In this document: positions 1 through 5,432 of the stretch, piece after piece
Numbering within the stretch: the stretch's first letter is position 1
Layout of the letters: the number at the start of each line of letters is the position of its first letter
DNA from: an uncultured Alphaproteobacteria bacterium
Lineage (GTDB): Bacteria > Pseudomonadota > Alphaproteobacteria > RF32 > CAG-239
Assembly (NCBI GenBank): GCA_944391445.1
Contig: CALXTL010000017.1
Location: forward strand, 1-38,825
Direction: 5' to 3'
Length of the DNA stretch: 38,825 nucleotides
The notes under the pieces: generated by a model
Database searches by the model: none
What the model was told of the DNA's origin: nothing
The model's input: the letters and a program-made list of their open reading frames with translations, nothing else
Position numbers and translations under genes: made by a program

Positions 1-1
1 T

Positions 2-77
2 AGGGGTATAGCTCAGTTGGTAGAGCATCGGTCTCCAAAACCGAGTGTCGAGGGTTCGAATCCTTCTGCCCCTGCCA
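2..77 (+). tRNA. trnW: tRNA-Trp (CCA)
   Basis: A complete cloverleaf is visible. The acceptor stem AGGGGTA (2-8) pairs with TGCCCCT (67-73), followed by discriminator G and an encoded CCA (75-77). The anticodon loop CTCCAAA is closed by TCGGT/ACCGA, giving anticodon CCA at 35-37, so the tRNA reads UGG as tryptophan. A T-arm with GGTTCGAATCC is present. In many alphaproteobacteria this tRNA lies directly upstream of secE; here an accessory stretch of about 3.3 kb separates them. Confidence 0.97.
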
Positions 78-119
78 ATCAAGATAAAGACGCCGAAAAG
101 CGTCTTTTTTCTTTATAAA
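69..119 (+). repeat. tRNA-tail direct repeat, copy A
   Basis: This stretch holds the last 9 nt of tRNA-Trp (CCCCTGCCA), a short spacer and the terminator. It recurs at 738-788 with two substitutions (86 versus 755 and 94 versus 763). Duplication of a tRNA 3' end together with its flank is the usual trace of site-specific integration at a tRNA gene. No integrase is visible in the window. Confidence 0.85.
86..112 (+). terminator. Rho-independent terminator of tRNA-Trp
   Basis: The stem AAAGACGC (86-93) pairs with GCGTCTTT (100-107) around a CGAAAA loop, followed by a T-run. It begins 9 nt after the tRNA CCA, so it ends the tRNA transcript. A near-identical second copy lies at 756-781. Confidence 0.9.
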
Positions 120-131
120 TCAAGTATTTAA

Positions 132-185
132 CCGAGTCCGTGTGAGGTGCCATAAAAAAGGCCATTTCCCGCTTGTTACACGGAC
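132..185. repeat. Downstream part of repeat unit A
   Basis: The 15-mer CCGAGTCCGTGTGAG (132-146) recurs at 923-937, and TTTCCCGCTTGTTA (165-178) recurs at 1043-1056, in the same order. Together with the tail repeat they show that unit B is unit A interrupted by two insertions. Within unit A, GTCCGTGT (136-143) can pair with ACACGGAC (178-185), giving a long-loop hairpin. Confidence 0.75.
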
Positions 186-364
186 TACACAAAACAAAAT
201 TCGTTGTTTTATACGTAGTTAGTTCGCTGAAATTATATTTTGTTTTGGGAAGTTTGGAATAAGTAATTAAATCACTATGGATAATTTATTTGCAATTTAA
301 ATAGAAAAGAGTTATTCATAAATCGTTAAATAAAATTGTTGTGTAATTAAATCACTATATTTTT
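186..364. other. AT-rich non-coding stretch with 16-bp direct repeat
   Basis: No coding region is seen. The 16-mer GTAATTAAATCACTAT occurs exactly twice, at 263-278 and 343-358, 80 bp apart. The second copy ends just before the ATG at 365. These could be binding sites for a regulator of the following gene. No good sigma-70 promoter was recognised. Confidence 0.6.
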
Positions 365-634
365 ATGGAAGAAAAATCTGCGAAGCTGATTTACAAGCTT
401 ATTTTTTGGTTTGTTTTGATCGTAGCCGTTTTATTGCTTTTCGTTCACTGGAAATATTTTCTTTGTGCTCTAGGGGTTCTTCTTTGGAATGATGTATTCT
501 ATGAGAAAGGTTGTCAGGAATGGGTTGTCGATGAATATGAAACGGGTTATCCAACGCAAGGATTACATAAAATGTTTCAAAGTTGGATATGGTTGGCAAT
601 TATTTTAGCCATTGTGTTGTTTCTTATTGTATAA
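365..634 (+). CDS. Small two-helix membrane protein, unknown
   Basis: I do not recognise this 89-residue protein. It has a hydrophobic segment at about residues 10-38, a short polar middle (about 42-70, with Trp, Glu and Tyr) and a second hydrophobic segment at about 71-89 running to the C-terminus. A hairpin inner-membrane topology is therefore likely. No clear Shine-Dalgarno sequence precedes the ATG. It is the only intact open frame in repeat unit A and is much more AT-rich than the housekeeping genes after 3400, which suggests acquisition. An antisense frame over the same bases looks like a shadow. Confidence 0.5.
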   Translation: MEEKSAKLIYKLIFWFVLIVAVLLLFVHWKYFLCALGVLLWNDVFYEKGCQEWVVDEYETGYPTQGLHKMFQSWIWLAIILAIVLFLIV

Positions 635-737
635 AATTTAAGGAGGCTAAATAGATATTTTGCTACCTTTTTGTTTGATGTTTTATTTTGATTAAGGAGT
701 GGAGGGAATGGCAATTAGTCCGTGTATTATCCTATAT
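635..737. other. Non-coding end of unit A, with truncated gene start
   Basis: A strong ribosome-binding sequence (GGAGTGGAGGG, 697-707) precedes an ATG at 708. The frame begins MAISPCIILYP and then runs straight into the repeated tRNA tail at 738. It looks like the first codons of a gene cut off at the junction. A second AAGGAGG at about 641-647 has no obvious start codon behind it. Confidence 0.4.
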
Positions 738-788
738 CCCCTGCCAATCAAGATGAAGACGCTGAAAAGCGTCTTTTTTCTTTATAAA
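738..788 (+). repeat. tRNA-tail direct repeat, copy B
   Basis: CCCCTGCCA (738-746), the spacer and the terminator hairpin are repeated from 69-119 with two mismatches. There is no tRNA body upstream: the T-arm and anticodon arm are absent, so this is a tRNA fragment, as expected for an attachment-site copy left by integration. Confidence 0.85.
756..781 (+). terminator. Duplicated Rho-independent terminator
   Basis: AAGACGC (756-762) pairs with GCGTCTT (769-775), followed by a T-run. It is a copy of the tRNA-Trp terminator and should still stop transcripts coming from unit A. Confidence 0.75.
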
Positions 789-910
789 ATCTCGTCTAAT
801 GTTTTTCTAGAGCCGTTTGTTCAGGTCGAAAGTGTCCTCACGTACTTCTTTGTACGCTGTGGTACTTTCGCCTTTCAAACAACTCTATAAACTCAATTAT
901 CCGAGATTTT
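786..910. mobile_element. 125-bp palindromic, MITE-like element
   Basis: The element is an inverted repeat along its whole length. The ends AAAATCTCG (786-794) and CGAGATTTT (902-910) are exact inverse copies. The arms continue through imperfect matches (TAGAG, GTTTG, CGAAAGT) to GTAC (842-845) and GTAC (852-855) around the loop TTCTTT. Repeat unit A lacks it, so it looks like an insertion into unit B. It has no coding capacity. Family identity is unknown; REP-like or MITE-like are both possible. Confidence 0.65.
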
Positions 911-922
911 AGTATTAAACAG

Positions 923-1056
923 CCGAGTCCGTGTGAGATGTTGTCAAAGAGGCTATTTGCGCTGCTACGAAAGCTTTAAGCTTTCTACTTGCGCGAACAA
1001 CTAAGTTTTGCTGGGGCTAAAGCCTAGCAAAACTAAGAGAAGTTTCCCGCTTGTTA
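923..1056. repeat. Downstream part of repeat unit B with hairpin insertion
   Basis: CCGAGTCCGTGTGAG (923-937) and TTTCCCGCTTGTTA (1043-1056) match unit A. The roughly 85 extra bases between them carry two hairpins. The first is centred on the perfect palindrome GAAAGCTT-T-AAGCTTTC (969-985) with outer GCGC/GCGC pairing (959-994). The second has arms AGTTTTGCT (1004-1012) and AGCAAAACT (1026-1034). Confidence 0.6.
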
Positions 1057-1118
1057 TGCGGAGCAAGCGGAACAATTATCTTGCCTTTGACAAATAATTT
1101 GATAAATTAAAAGCCTTA

Positions 1119-1130
1119 AATGATATCATT
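1119..1130. promoter_or_regulatory. Perfect 12-bp palindrome, possible operator
   Basis: AATGATATCATT is exactly self-complementary and lies 28 bp before the ATG at 1158. A weak promoter-like pair, TTGCCT (1081-1086) and TAAATT (1103-1108) with 16-bp spacing, lies just upstream. A repressor site is possible, but AT-rich palindromes also arise by chance. Confidence 0.3.
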
Positions 1131-1157
1131 ATGTATAACAACTAAATATAATTGCGT

Positions 1158-1412
1158 ATGAAAATTGTAATCTCAGTCATTTTGTTAGCCGTTGTTTTGG
1201 CTATTCTTATTGTTGCCGCATTCAGAGCTTTGATTGTGTGCTGTATAAAGTGTTATTTTGTGCGCAAAGCGAAGAAAATGACGGACATGGAACTTATTGA
1301 TGCTCAATTCAAAGAGTGGGAAGACGGATGGTTTCATAATTTAAAATATGAAATTTACTGTAAAGAGTTCCAAAACAGACCCAGGTTTATTCCTCCTTCA
1401 GATGTCGATTAG
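1158..1412 (+). CDS. Small membrane-anchored protein, unknown
   Basis: This 84-residue protein is unrecognised. It has an N-terminal transmembrane helix (about residues 3-26), a Cys-containing juxtamembrane stretch (CCIKCYF) and a charged cytosolic tail with several aromatic residues. The ATG at 1158 is preferred over an in-frame TTG at 1152, although neither has a good ribosome-binding site. It occupies the same place in unit B that the 89-residue membrane protein has in unit A, but the two sequences are not visibly related. A strong terminator follows directly. Confidence 0.5.
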   Translation: MKIVISVILLAVVLAILIVAAFRALIVCCIKCYFVRKAKKMTDMELIDAQFKEWEDGWFHNLKYEIYCKEFQNRPRFIPPSDVD

Positions 1413-1418
1413 TGATTT

Positions 1419-1454
1419 ACCGTGTTGCTGAAATGACAACACGGTGATTTTTTT
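1419..1454 (+). terminator. Rho-independent terminator
   Basis: ACCGTGTTG (1419-1427) pairs perfectly with CAACACGGT (1437-1445), followed by GA and seven T. It ends transcription of the small membrane protein gene at 1158. Confidence 0.9.
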
Positions 1455-1491
1455 AATTTTTCTACGTATCAATAGTTTTAGGAGAATAACA

Positions 1492-1611
1492 ATGGAAAAG
1501 CGACTAATAGAGTTAAATAAATACAAAGGAAATGAACTGTCAAAAGAAGGTATTCAAAAAGCTAAATCTGAAAATGGTTATATAGTTATGTTAGATACTC
1601 AGCTTTTTTAG
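1492..1611 (+). CDS. 39-residue small ORF, possibly truncated
   Basis: An ATG at 1492 follows a good ribosome-binding site (AGGAG about 7 nt upstream). The frame gives a 39-residue polar peptide beginning MEKRLIELNKYKGNELSKEG and stops at TAG 1609-1611. No family is recognised. The strong start signal argues that translation begins here. The short length and the lack of a following frame suggest either a true small protein or the remaining N-terminus of a larger gene eroded in this AT-rich region. Confidence 0.4.
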   Translation: MEKRLIELNKYKGNELSKEGIQKAKSENGYIVMLDTQLF

Positions 1612-1760
1612 TCACAAGCAGCAAAAGTAGTCCGTATATCGTTTTATATTTCCTGTTCATGAAAAGAAGGTCACCTTTCAAGGCGGTCTTTAGGTTCGAG
1701 TTTTTGATGAAGCAAGATAAGACAAATCTCCATCGACGTTAGCCGGTGGAGATTCATGAT
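1612..1760. other. Intergenic stretch with hairpin
   Basis: No gene is seen. AATCTCCA (1725-1732) pairs with TGGAGATT (1747-1754), with further internal CG pairing. The hairpin sits just beyond the stop of the minus-strand gene at 1761. A weak T-rich tract follows on the minus strand, so it may be that gene's terminator. Confidence 0.45.
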
Positions 1761-2267
1761 TTAAAGATCCGGGTCAGCTCCCAAAGCGCCGGAAGTTGTC
1801 GCCATGTCCAGAGAGATTGAAAAATATCTTTGATCTGACAAATCTGCCGGGCGTTTTTTGTTATCCGGGCAGGAGAGGTTGTGTTTTTTCCGCCAGCGGT
1901 ATTCTTCATCGGATATGAGAGCAAATTCACCGTCTGTCCAAGAAATGGGATCAATCGGGATGTCTTTTTGGTGTGCGGGCGGAATTTTTTCAAAAATCCG
2001 GTTGGCCAGAAGCACAAATTGTGGAAAATTGATGCTCAGATCCGTCAGTCTTTTGGCAACGAAGCCGTATGAAGCTTGCGGAACATTCAAAATGATTTCC
2101 GAAAAAATGCAAAAACATGTTTCCTGCAATTTTTCCAGTGACCAGCAGATGGATGCAAATTTTTTTATCAACGCATCAATCTCATGATCGGAAAGTTCTT
2201 GATTTTTTTGCCGGGCTTTTTTGCGATTCAGGAGATCACAAAAGTCCTGCGGATTGAATTTTTCCAT
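1761..2267 (-). CDS. Hypothetical protein, unknown
   Basis: This 168-residue, probably cytosolic protein is unrecognised. It has no signal peptide or clear membrane segment. The middle has a helical look (FCIFSEIILNVP) and the C-terminal third is charged. The start MEKFNPQDFC at 2267 is chosen because a longer in-frame extension runs into the next gene's coding sequence in another frame, and because a terminator (2403-2438) and promoter-like elements (2317-2345) lie between. No strong ribosome-binding site is seen; an ATG nine codons upstream is an alternative. Confidence 0.55.
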   Translation of the reverse strand: MEKFNPQDFCDLLNRKKARQKNQELSDHEIDALIKKFASICWSLEKLQETCFCIFSEIILNVPQASYGFVAKRLTDLSINFPQFVLLANRIFEKIPPAHQKDIPIDPISWTDGEFALISDEEYRWRKKHNLSCPDNKKRPADLSDQRYFSISLDMATTSGALGADPDL

Positions 2268-2316
2268 AAATAATAAATTTTTAAGGTGCAACATAATAAT
2301 TTTTTTATTGCACGGG

Positions 2317-2345
2317 ATTGTCGTTTTTTTTGTAAGGAAAGTCAA
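2317..2345 (-). promoter_or_regulatory. Promoter for gene ending at 1761
   Basis: Read on the minus strand: -35 TTGACT (2340-2345), 17-bp spacer, -10 GACAAT (2317-2322). The spacer and flanks closely resemble the promoter-like element at 3209-3237 ahead of the neighbouring gene. Confidence 0.45.
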
Positions 2346-2402
2346 GAAATTTGTTGCGAGGGCTAAAATGACGGTTATTTTACAGATATGCTTTTTGCGC
2401 AT

Positions 2403-2438
2403 AAAAAACGTTTCTCTTGTAAACCAAGAGAAACGTTT
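2403..2438 (-). terminator. Rho-independent terminator
   Basis: AAACGTTTCTCTTG pairs perfectly with CAAGAGAAACGTTT around a 5-nt loop. On the minus strand a run of T follows. It ends the gene at 2455-3162. Confidence 0.9.
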
Positions 2439-2454
2439 GGCAAAAATTGTTTTT

Positions 2455-3162
2455 TTAAGCTTCAGCAAATAAGTGTTCCCAACCTTTGAGCAAAACAAAG
2501 AGCTTCGCTTTGGCCGGCTGATTGGGCGGCGGGGTTTGGTAAGTTCCGTCGCTTTGACGGATTTGGAATTTGTCCTGAAGTTTTTCCAAGGCTGTTTTGA
2601 TATCCCAGTTAAACCGCTTCCAGCCGGTGCTATAGCCGGTTTGGGTATTAACCGTCCAAAATTTGCTTTGGGCAAAAAACAGTTCCAGTCCGAGAGCTTC
2701 AAGATAGGTATTGATGATGTCCAAATGCGCCAATACAAACTCCACTTCGGCAGGAACAGGAATGTAGCGCCCCGTGCCGGGATGTCCGTATCTGGCAATG
2801 TGTAAGGCAGCCGCGGCACTGTCTACCTCATACAATGATCGATTTTTCCCGTCTCTTTTCAGGCTGATTTTCAGCTCGCCGATTTGCAGCAATGCCGGTA
2901 AGTCCGGTTCATCGGTCTCAACCAGAATTTTGGCCATATTCCGACGTTCGGCCGGAAGTTTTGCTTCGCAGGCAAGCGCCAAATCATGAAGCCGTTTGTT
3001 TCTTACCGGCGGCGGGGATGCCGCAGGCTGCTCTTCTTCCGGTTCGGATTTCTGACGCTGGGGCAGATTCCAAGATAATTGCCGCATTTTAAATGTCAGC
3101 ATGCTGAGCATAATTATCAAAACGGCGTTGAGCAAAATGCTCAGATAAAAAACAATTCCCAT
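2455..3162 (-). CDS. Membrane-anchored hypothetical protein
   Basis: This 235-residue protein is unrecognised. An N-terminal transmembrane helix (about residues 3-23) is followed by a Pro/Glu-rich linker (about 36-55) and a mixed alpha/beta soluble domain (about 58-235). The layout suggests a single-pass inner-membrane protein with a cytosolic or periplasmic domain. The start at 3162 has no strong ribosome-binding site but is the only one that keeps the hydrophobic helix at the N-terminus. It has its own promoter-like element and terminator, so it is probably a single-gene unit divergent from secE. Confidence 0.75.
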   Translation of the reverse strand: MGIVFYLSILLNAVLIIMLSMLTFKMRQLSWNLPQRQKSEPEEEQPAASPPPVRNKRLHDLALACEAKLPAERRNMAKILVETDEPDLPALLQIGELKISLKRDGKNRSLYEVDSAAAALHIARYGHPGTGRYIPVPAEVEFVLAHLDIINTYLEALGLELFFAQSKFWTVNTQTGYSTGWKRFNWDIKTALEKLQDKFQIRQSDGTYQTPPPNQPAKAKLFVLLKGWEHLFAEA

Positions 3163-3208
3163 AAAGCTAGATTTTAATAGTTTGACAATATAATTTCATT
3201 TCGGCAGG

Positions 3209-3237
3209 ATTGTAGTTTGATTTTGCAAGAAAAGCAA
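3209..3237 (-). promoter_or_regulatory. Promoter for membrane-anchored hypothetical gene
   Basis: Minus strand: -35 TTGCTT (3232-3237), 17-bp spacer, -10 TACAAT (3209-3214), about 50 bp before the start codon at 3162. Confidence 0.5.
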
Positions 3238-3271
3238 GCGGATTTATCCCGAAGGCGCCAAAATATATCTA

Positions 3272-3300
3272 TTGACATGCTTAAAATTATTTAATATGTT
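3272..3300 (+). promoter_or_regulatory. Promoter of secE-nusG
   Basis: TTGACA (3272-3277) with a 17-bp spacer to TATGTT (3295-3300). It implies a 5' leader of about 100 nt before secE. Confidence 0.65.
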
Positions 3301-3326
3301 GGCGACAATAAGCCCGGGCGCAGGTA

Positions 3327-3364
3327 GCCTTTGCGGCCGTTTGTCTGACGCCGCAGATCTGGCT
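3327..3364 (+). promoter_or_regulatory. Structured leader upstream of secE
   Basis: The GC-rich leader contains the hairpin TGCGGC (3332-3337) / GCCGCA (3350-3355), which can be extended by AGCC (3327-3330) / GGCT (3361-3364). There is no T-run, so it is not a terminator. It could be an RNA structure affecting secE-nusG expression. Confidence 0.35.
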
Positions 3365-3410
3365 GTTTGTTCCGGTATGAAATTGAAAGACATTCTTAAT
3401 TTTTTACGAA

Positions 3411-3620
3411 ATGGAAAAGATGATGGCCAAAATCAGTCCGATACAGTTTTTCAGGCAGGTTAAACAAGAGATCAAAAAGGTGACCTGGCCAACCCGCAAA
3501 GAAGTGGTACAGACGTCGATTATGGTTTTGGTTCTTGTGGCCATTGCGGCGACGTTTTTCTTTTTTGTCGATCAGTTCTTCGGCTGGGCTGTCAAATTAA
3601 TCTTTGGTCTTGGAGTATAG
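3411..3620 (+). CDS. secE: Preprotein translocase subunit SecE
   Basis: SecE is the small essential subunit of the SecYEG channel that moves unfolded proteins across the inner membrane. The frame has the family pattern: an amphipathic N-terminal region with KQEIKKVTWPTRKEV, then one transmembrane helix (about residues 37-62), in a short protein of 65-69 residues. Three ATGs (3411, 3420, 3423) are possible; 3423 gives the usual start MAKISP. nusG follows 4 nt after the stop, the classic secE-nusG pair. Confidence 0.95.
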   Translation: MEKMMAKISPIQFFRQVKQEIKKVTWPTRKEVVQTSIMVLVLVAIAATFFFFVDQFFGWAVKLIFGLGV

Positions 3621-3624
3621 TTTT

Positions 3625-4161
3625 ATGGAAGCCAAATGGTATGTGGTCAATGTTCATTCCGGCTGCGAGAAAAAAGTTGCGGAATCAATTAAAGAACAGA
3701 CCGTTGTCAAAAAAATGGAAGATAAAATCTTTGACGTAATGGTGCCGACTGTTGTCGATAAAGACAAGAGAGATAAAAAAGGAAACAAGGCACCTAGCGA
3801 ACATAAGTTTTTTCCCGGCTATATTCTGGTTAAGATGATTATGACCGACAATGCCTGGCATTTGATCAAGGATAATCCCAATGTGACCAATTTCCTCGGC
3901 AGCCGCAATAAGCCGTATCCGATTACCGAAGCAGAAGTGCAGCGGATTATTACACAGATGCAGGAAGGGATTAAAAGTCCGGAGTCGACGGTTGAGTTCG
4001 AGATTGGTGAGCAGGTGCGTGTCTGCGACGGGCCGTTTGCTTCTTTTGTCGGTTCTATTGAAGAAATTGACACCGAAAAGTCTCGAGTTAAGGTTTCTGT
4101 TTCCATTTTCGGCCGGGCAACACCGGTTGAGCTGGAATATTCTCAGGTTGAGAAAGTTTAG
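3625..4161 (+). CDS. nusG: Transcription termination/antitermination factor NusG
   Basis: NusG binds RNA polymerase, suppresses pausing and couples it to Rho or to ribosomes. At 178 residues it has normal length. The NGN domain (about 1-115) starts with AKWYVVNVHSGCEKKV and contains FPGYILVKM. The KOW domain is at the C-terminus (GEQVRVCDGPFASFVGSIEEID). The ATG at 3625 is chosen because GGAG lies about 10 nt upstream and because it matches the family N-terminus; the longer frame from TTG 3604 would overlap secE. A strong terminator follows instead of rplK. Confidence 0.97.
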   Translation: MEAKWYVVNVHSGCEKKVAESIKEQTVVKKMEDKIFDVMVPTVVDKDKRDKKGNKAPSEHKFFPGYILVKMIMTDNAWHLIKDNPNVTNFLGSRNKPYPITEAEVQRIITQMQEGIKSPESTVEFEIGEQVRVCDGPFASFVGSIEEIDTEKSRVKVSVSIFGRATPVELEYSQVEKV

Positions 4162-4176
4162 ATCCAAGTTGCGAAG

Positions 4177-4203
4177 AAGCCGGAATTATTCCGGCTTTCT
4201 TTT
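4177..4203 (+). terminator. Terminator after nusG
   Basis: The perfect stem AAGCCGGAA (4177-4185) / TTCCGGCTT (4189-4197) with a 3-nt loop is followed by a T-rich tail. Confidence 0.92.
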
Positions 4204-4221
4204 TAAACTTTGCGATATATA

Positions 4222-4253
4222 AAAAAGCGAATCGTCTGGTTGATTCGCTTTTT
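4222..4253. terminator. Bidirectional terminator between nusG and the acidic protein gene
   Basis: AAAAAGCGAATC (4222-4233) pairs with GATTCGCTTTTT (4242-4253). T-runs occur on both strands, so it can end both nusG read-through and the minus-strand gene at 4272. Confidence 0.85.
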
Positions 4254-4271
4254 GTTTACCGTAGCGGAAAA

Positions 4272-4571
4272 TTAATCGGTAATATCTGCCTCATAAGCAT
4301 AAATGATTTTGGTGTCTTTGTCGTCTTTTTCGACGCTTAATTCGCATACCAGCAATTTGTCGGAATCCTGCAGACTGTCAAGAACATCATCGGGAATGCC
4401 GTCCAGCCAGACGTCATCTGTCGGCGTGCGGTGTAACACGGCCGATTTTTCCGCGGCATTAATCTCTATGCTGGAGTCATGGGGTTCGGTGTCACGCGCG
4501 TATAACAAAAGCATGACTTCATCTTCGTCGTTAATCAGAAAATCGTAGGTATTTATATCCTGTGCGGCCAT
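4272..4571 (-). CDS. Small acidic hypothetical protein
   Basis: This 99-residue, very acidic, probably cytosolic protein is not recognised. Asp and Glu make up roughly a quarter to a third of residues, and it has no membrane segment or cysteine motif. The start at 4571 has AGAGGG about 8 nt upstream. It stands alone, divergent from the metalloprotease gene at 4705, and ends at a bidirectional terminator. Confidence 0.75.
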   Translation of the reverse strand: MAAQDINTYDFLINDEDEVMLLLYARDTEPHDSSIEINAAEKSAVLHRTPTDDVWLDGIPDDVLDSLQDSDKLLVCELSVEKDDKDTKIIYAYEADITD

Positions 4572-4673
4572 TTTTTTGCCCTCTGTTTGATAATCTTTTG
4601 TTATCAGTATATCCGCTAAGGGTTGAAGAAGTGTTAATATATTTCAGATAAAAGATGAATTTTGCCGCAGGAC

Positions 4674-4682
4674 TGATATAAT
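4674..4682 (+). promoter_or_regulatory. Extended -10 element before M50-like gene
   Basis: TGATATAAT is a perfect extended -10 (TATAAT at 4677-4682), 22 bp before the ATG at 4705. No good -35 is seen. Confidence 0.45.
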
Positions 4683-4704
4683 TGCTTTCAGTAAGGGGAT
4701 TGTC

Positions 4705-5382
4705 ATGCAAACACTGATTAACCGCTTTATTGAATTGTGTAAATGGCCGATTGCGGTTTATATGCTGCTTTCTTTCCCTGCATATATTCAGTCGCAGGCT
4801 TATTTTAGATTTGCCAACATACAATATATAGCTTTGTTTGGTGGTTTTTTTCTGTTTTTTATTTCCCGCAGTATGATGGACAGCTCGGTGAAGGCCAATA
4901 TGGAAATTATGGCTCATGAGTTTACACATGCTTTTTTTGCCATATTGACTCTGCATAAAATTAAAAAAATTCAAATTGAAGGAGATAATTCCGGCGGAAC
5001 AATCGCTTTTGAAGGCGAGGGAAACTGGCTGATTATTATTGCGCCGTATTTTTTCCCGTTATTTGGCATGATTTATATGATTGCCATGAGTATTTATACG
5101 TCGTTTGCACCGAGTAATCTGATTTTGAACGGTGTGCTCGGCTATTTTATCGGCTATCATTTAGATGCGGTCGGGTCACAAATTCATGAAAAGCAGACCG
5201 ATTTACCCAAAGTTTCGTATAAATTCTGTGTTATGTTTCTGCCTTCGGCCAATCTTTGGGCTATTGGTTCCATGCTGGCTTTTAATACCCGCGGTTGGGA
5301 GGGGGTTTGGACCTATATGAAGCTGATATCATATCTGAACGGCAAAAATCTTGACTATGTACGGAATTTTCTTTCCATGTGA
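4705..5382 (+). CDS. M50-like membrane metalloprotease
   Basis: This 225-residue multi-pass membrane protein carries the zinc-metalloprotease signature HEFTH at residues 71-75, at the end of a hydrophobic segment, as in M50/M50B-like intramembrane peptidases. A possible third zinc ligand is Asp154 in YHLDAVGSQ, in a later hydrophobic region. Other membrane segments lie at about 15-30, 40-54, 105-130 and 135-152. The start is supported by AAGGGG 7 nt upstream. The substrate is unknown. The gene stands alone between an extended -10 and a terminator. A second HExxH membrane protein at 8404 is about half-similar in layout. Confidence 0.7.
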   Translation: MQTLINRFIELCKWPIAVYMLLSFPAYIQSQAYFRFANIQYIALFGGFFLFFISRSMMDSSVKANMEIMAHEFTHAFFAILTLHKIKKIQIEGDNSGGTIAFEGEGNWLIIIAPYFFPLFGMIYMIAMSIYTSFAPSNLILNGVLGYFIGYHLDAVGSQIHEKQTDLPKVSYKFCVMFLPSANLWAIGSMLAFNTRGWEGVWTYMKLISYLNGKNLDYVRNFLSM

Positions 5383-5394
5383 ATAAAGCAAAAT

Positions 5395-5421
5395 AAAAAA
5401 CCCGGCATTCTGCCGGGTTTT
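5395..5421. terminator. Bidirectional terminator
   Basis: CCCGGCA (5401-5407) pairs with TGCCGGG (5411-5417), with an A-run before and a T-run after. It separates the convergent M50-like gene and the Mur-ligase gene. Confidence 0.9.
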
Positions 5422-5432
5422 GTGTAAACAGC

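Noticed and set aside
699..890. 63-residue plus-strand ORF across the tRNA-tail repeat
   Set aside because: Most of it is translated repeat, terminator hairpin and palindromic element; only the first 11 codons with the ribosome-binding site might be a real gene remnant.
2268..2819. N-terminal extension giving a 352-residue minus-strand protein
   Set aside because: It overlaps the coding sequence of 2455-3162 in another frame and runs through a strong terminator (2403-2438).
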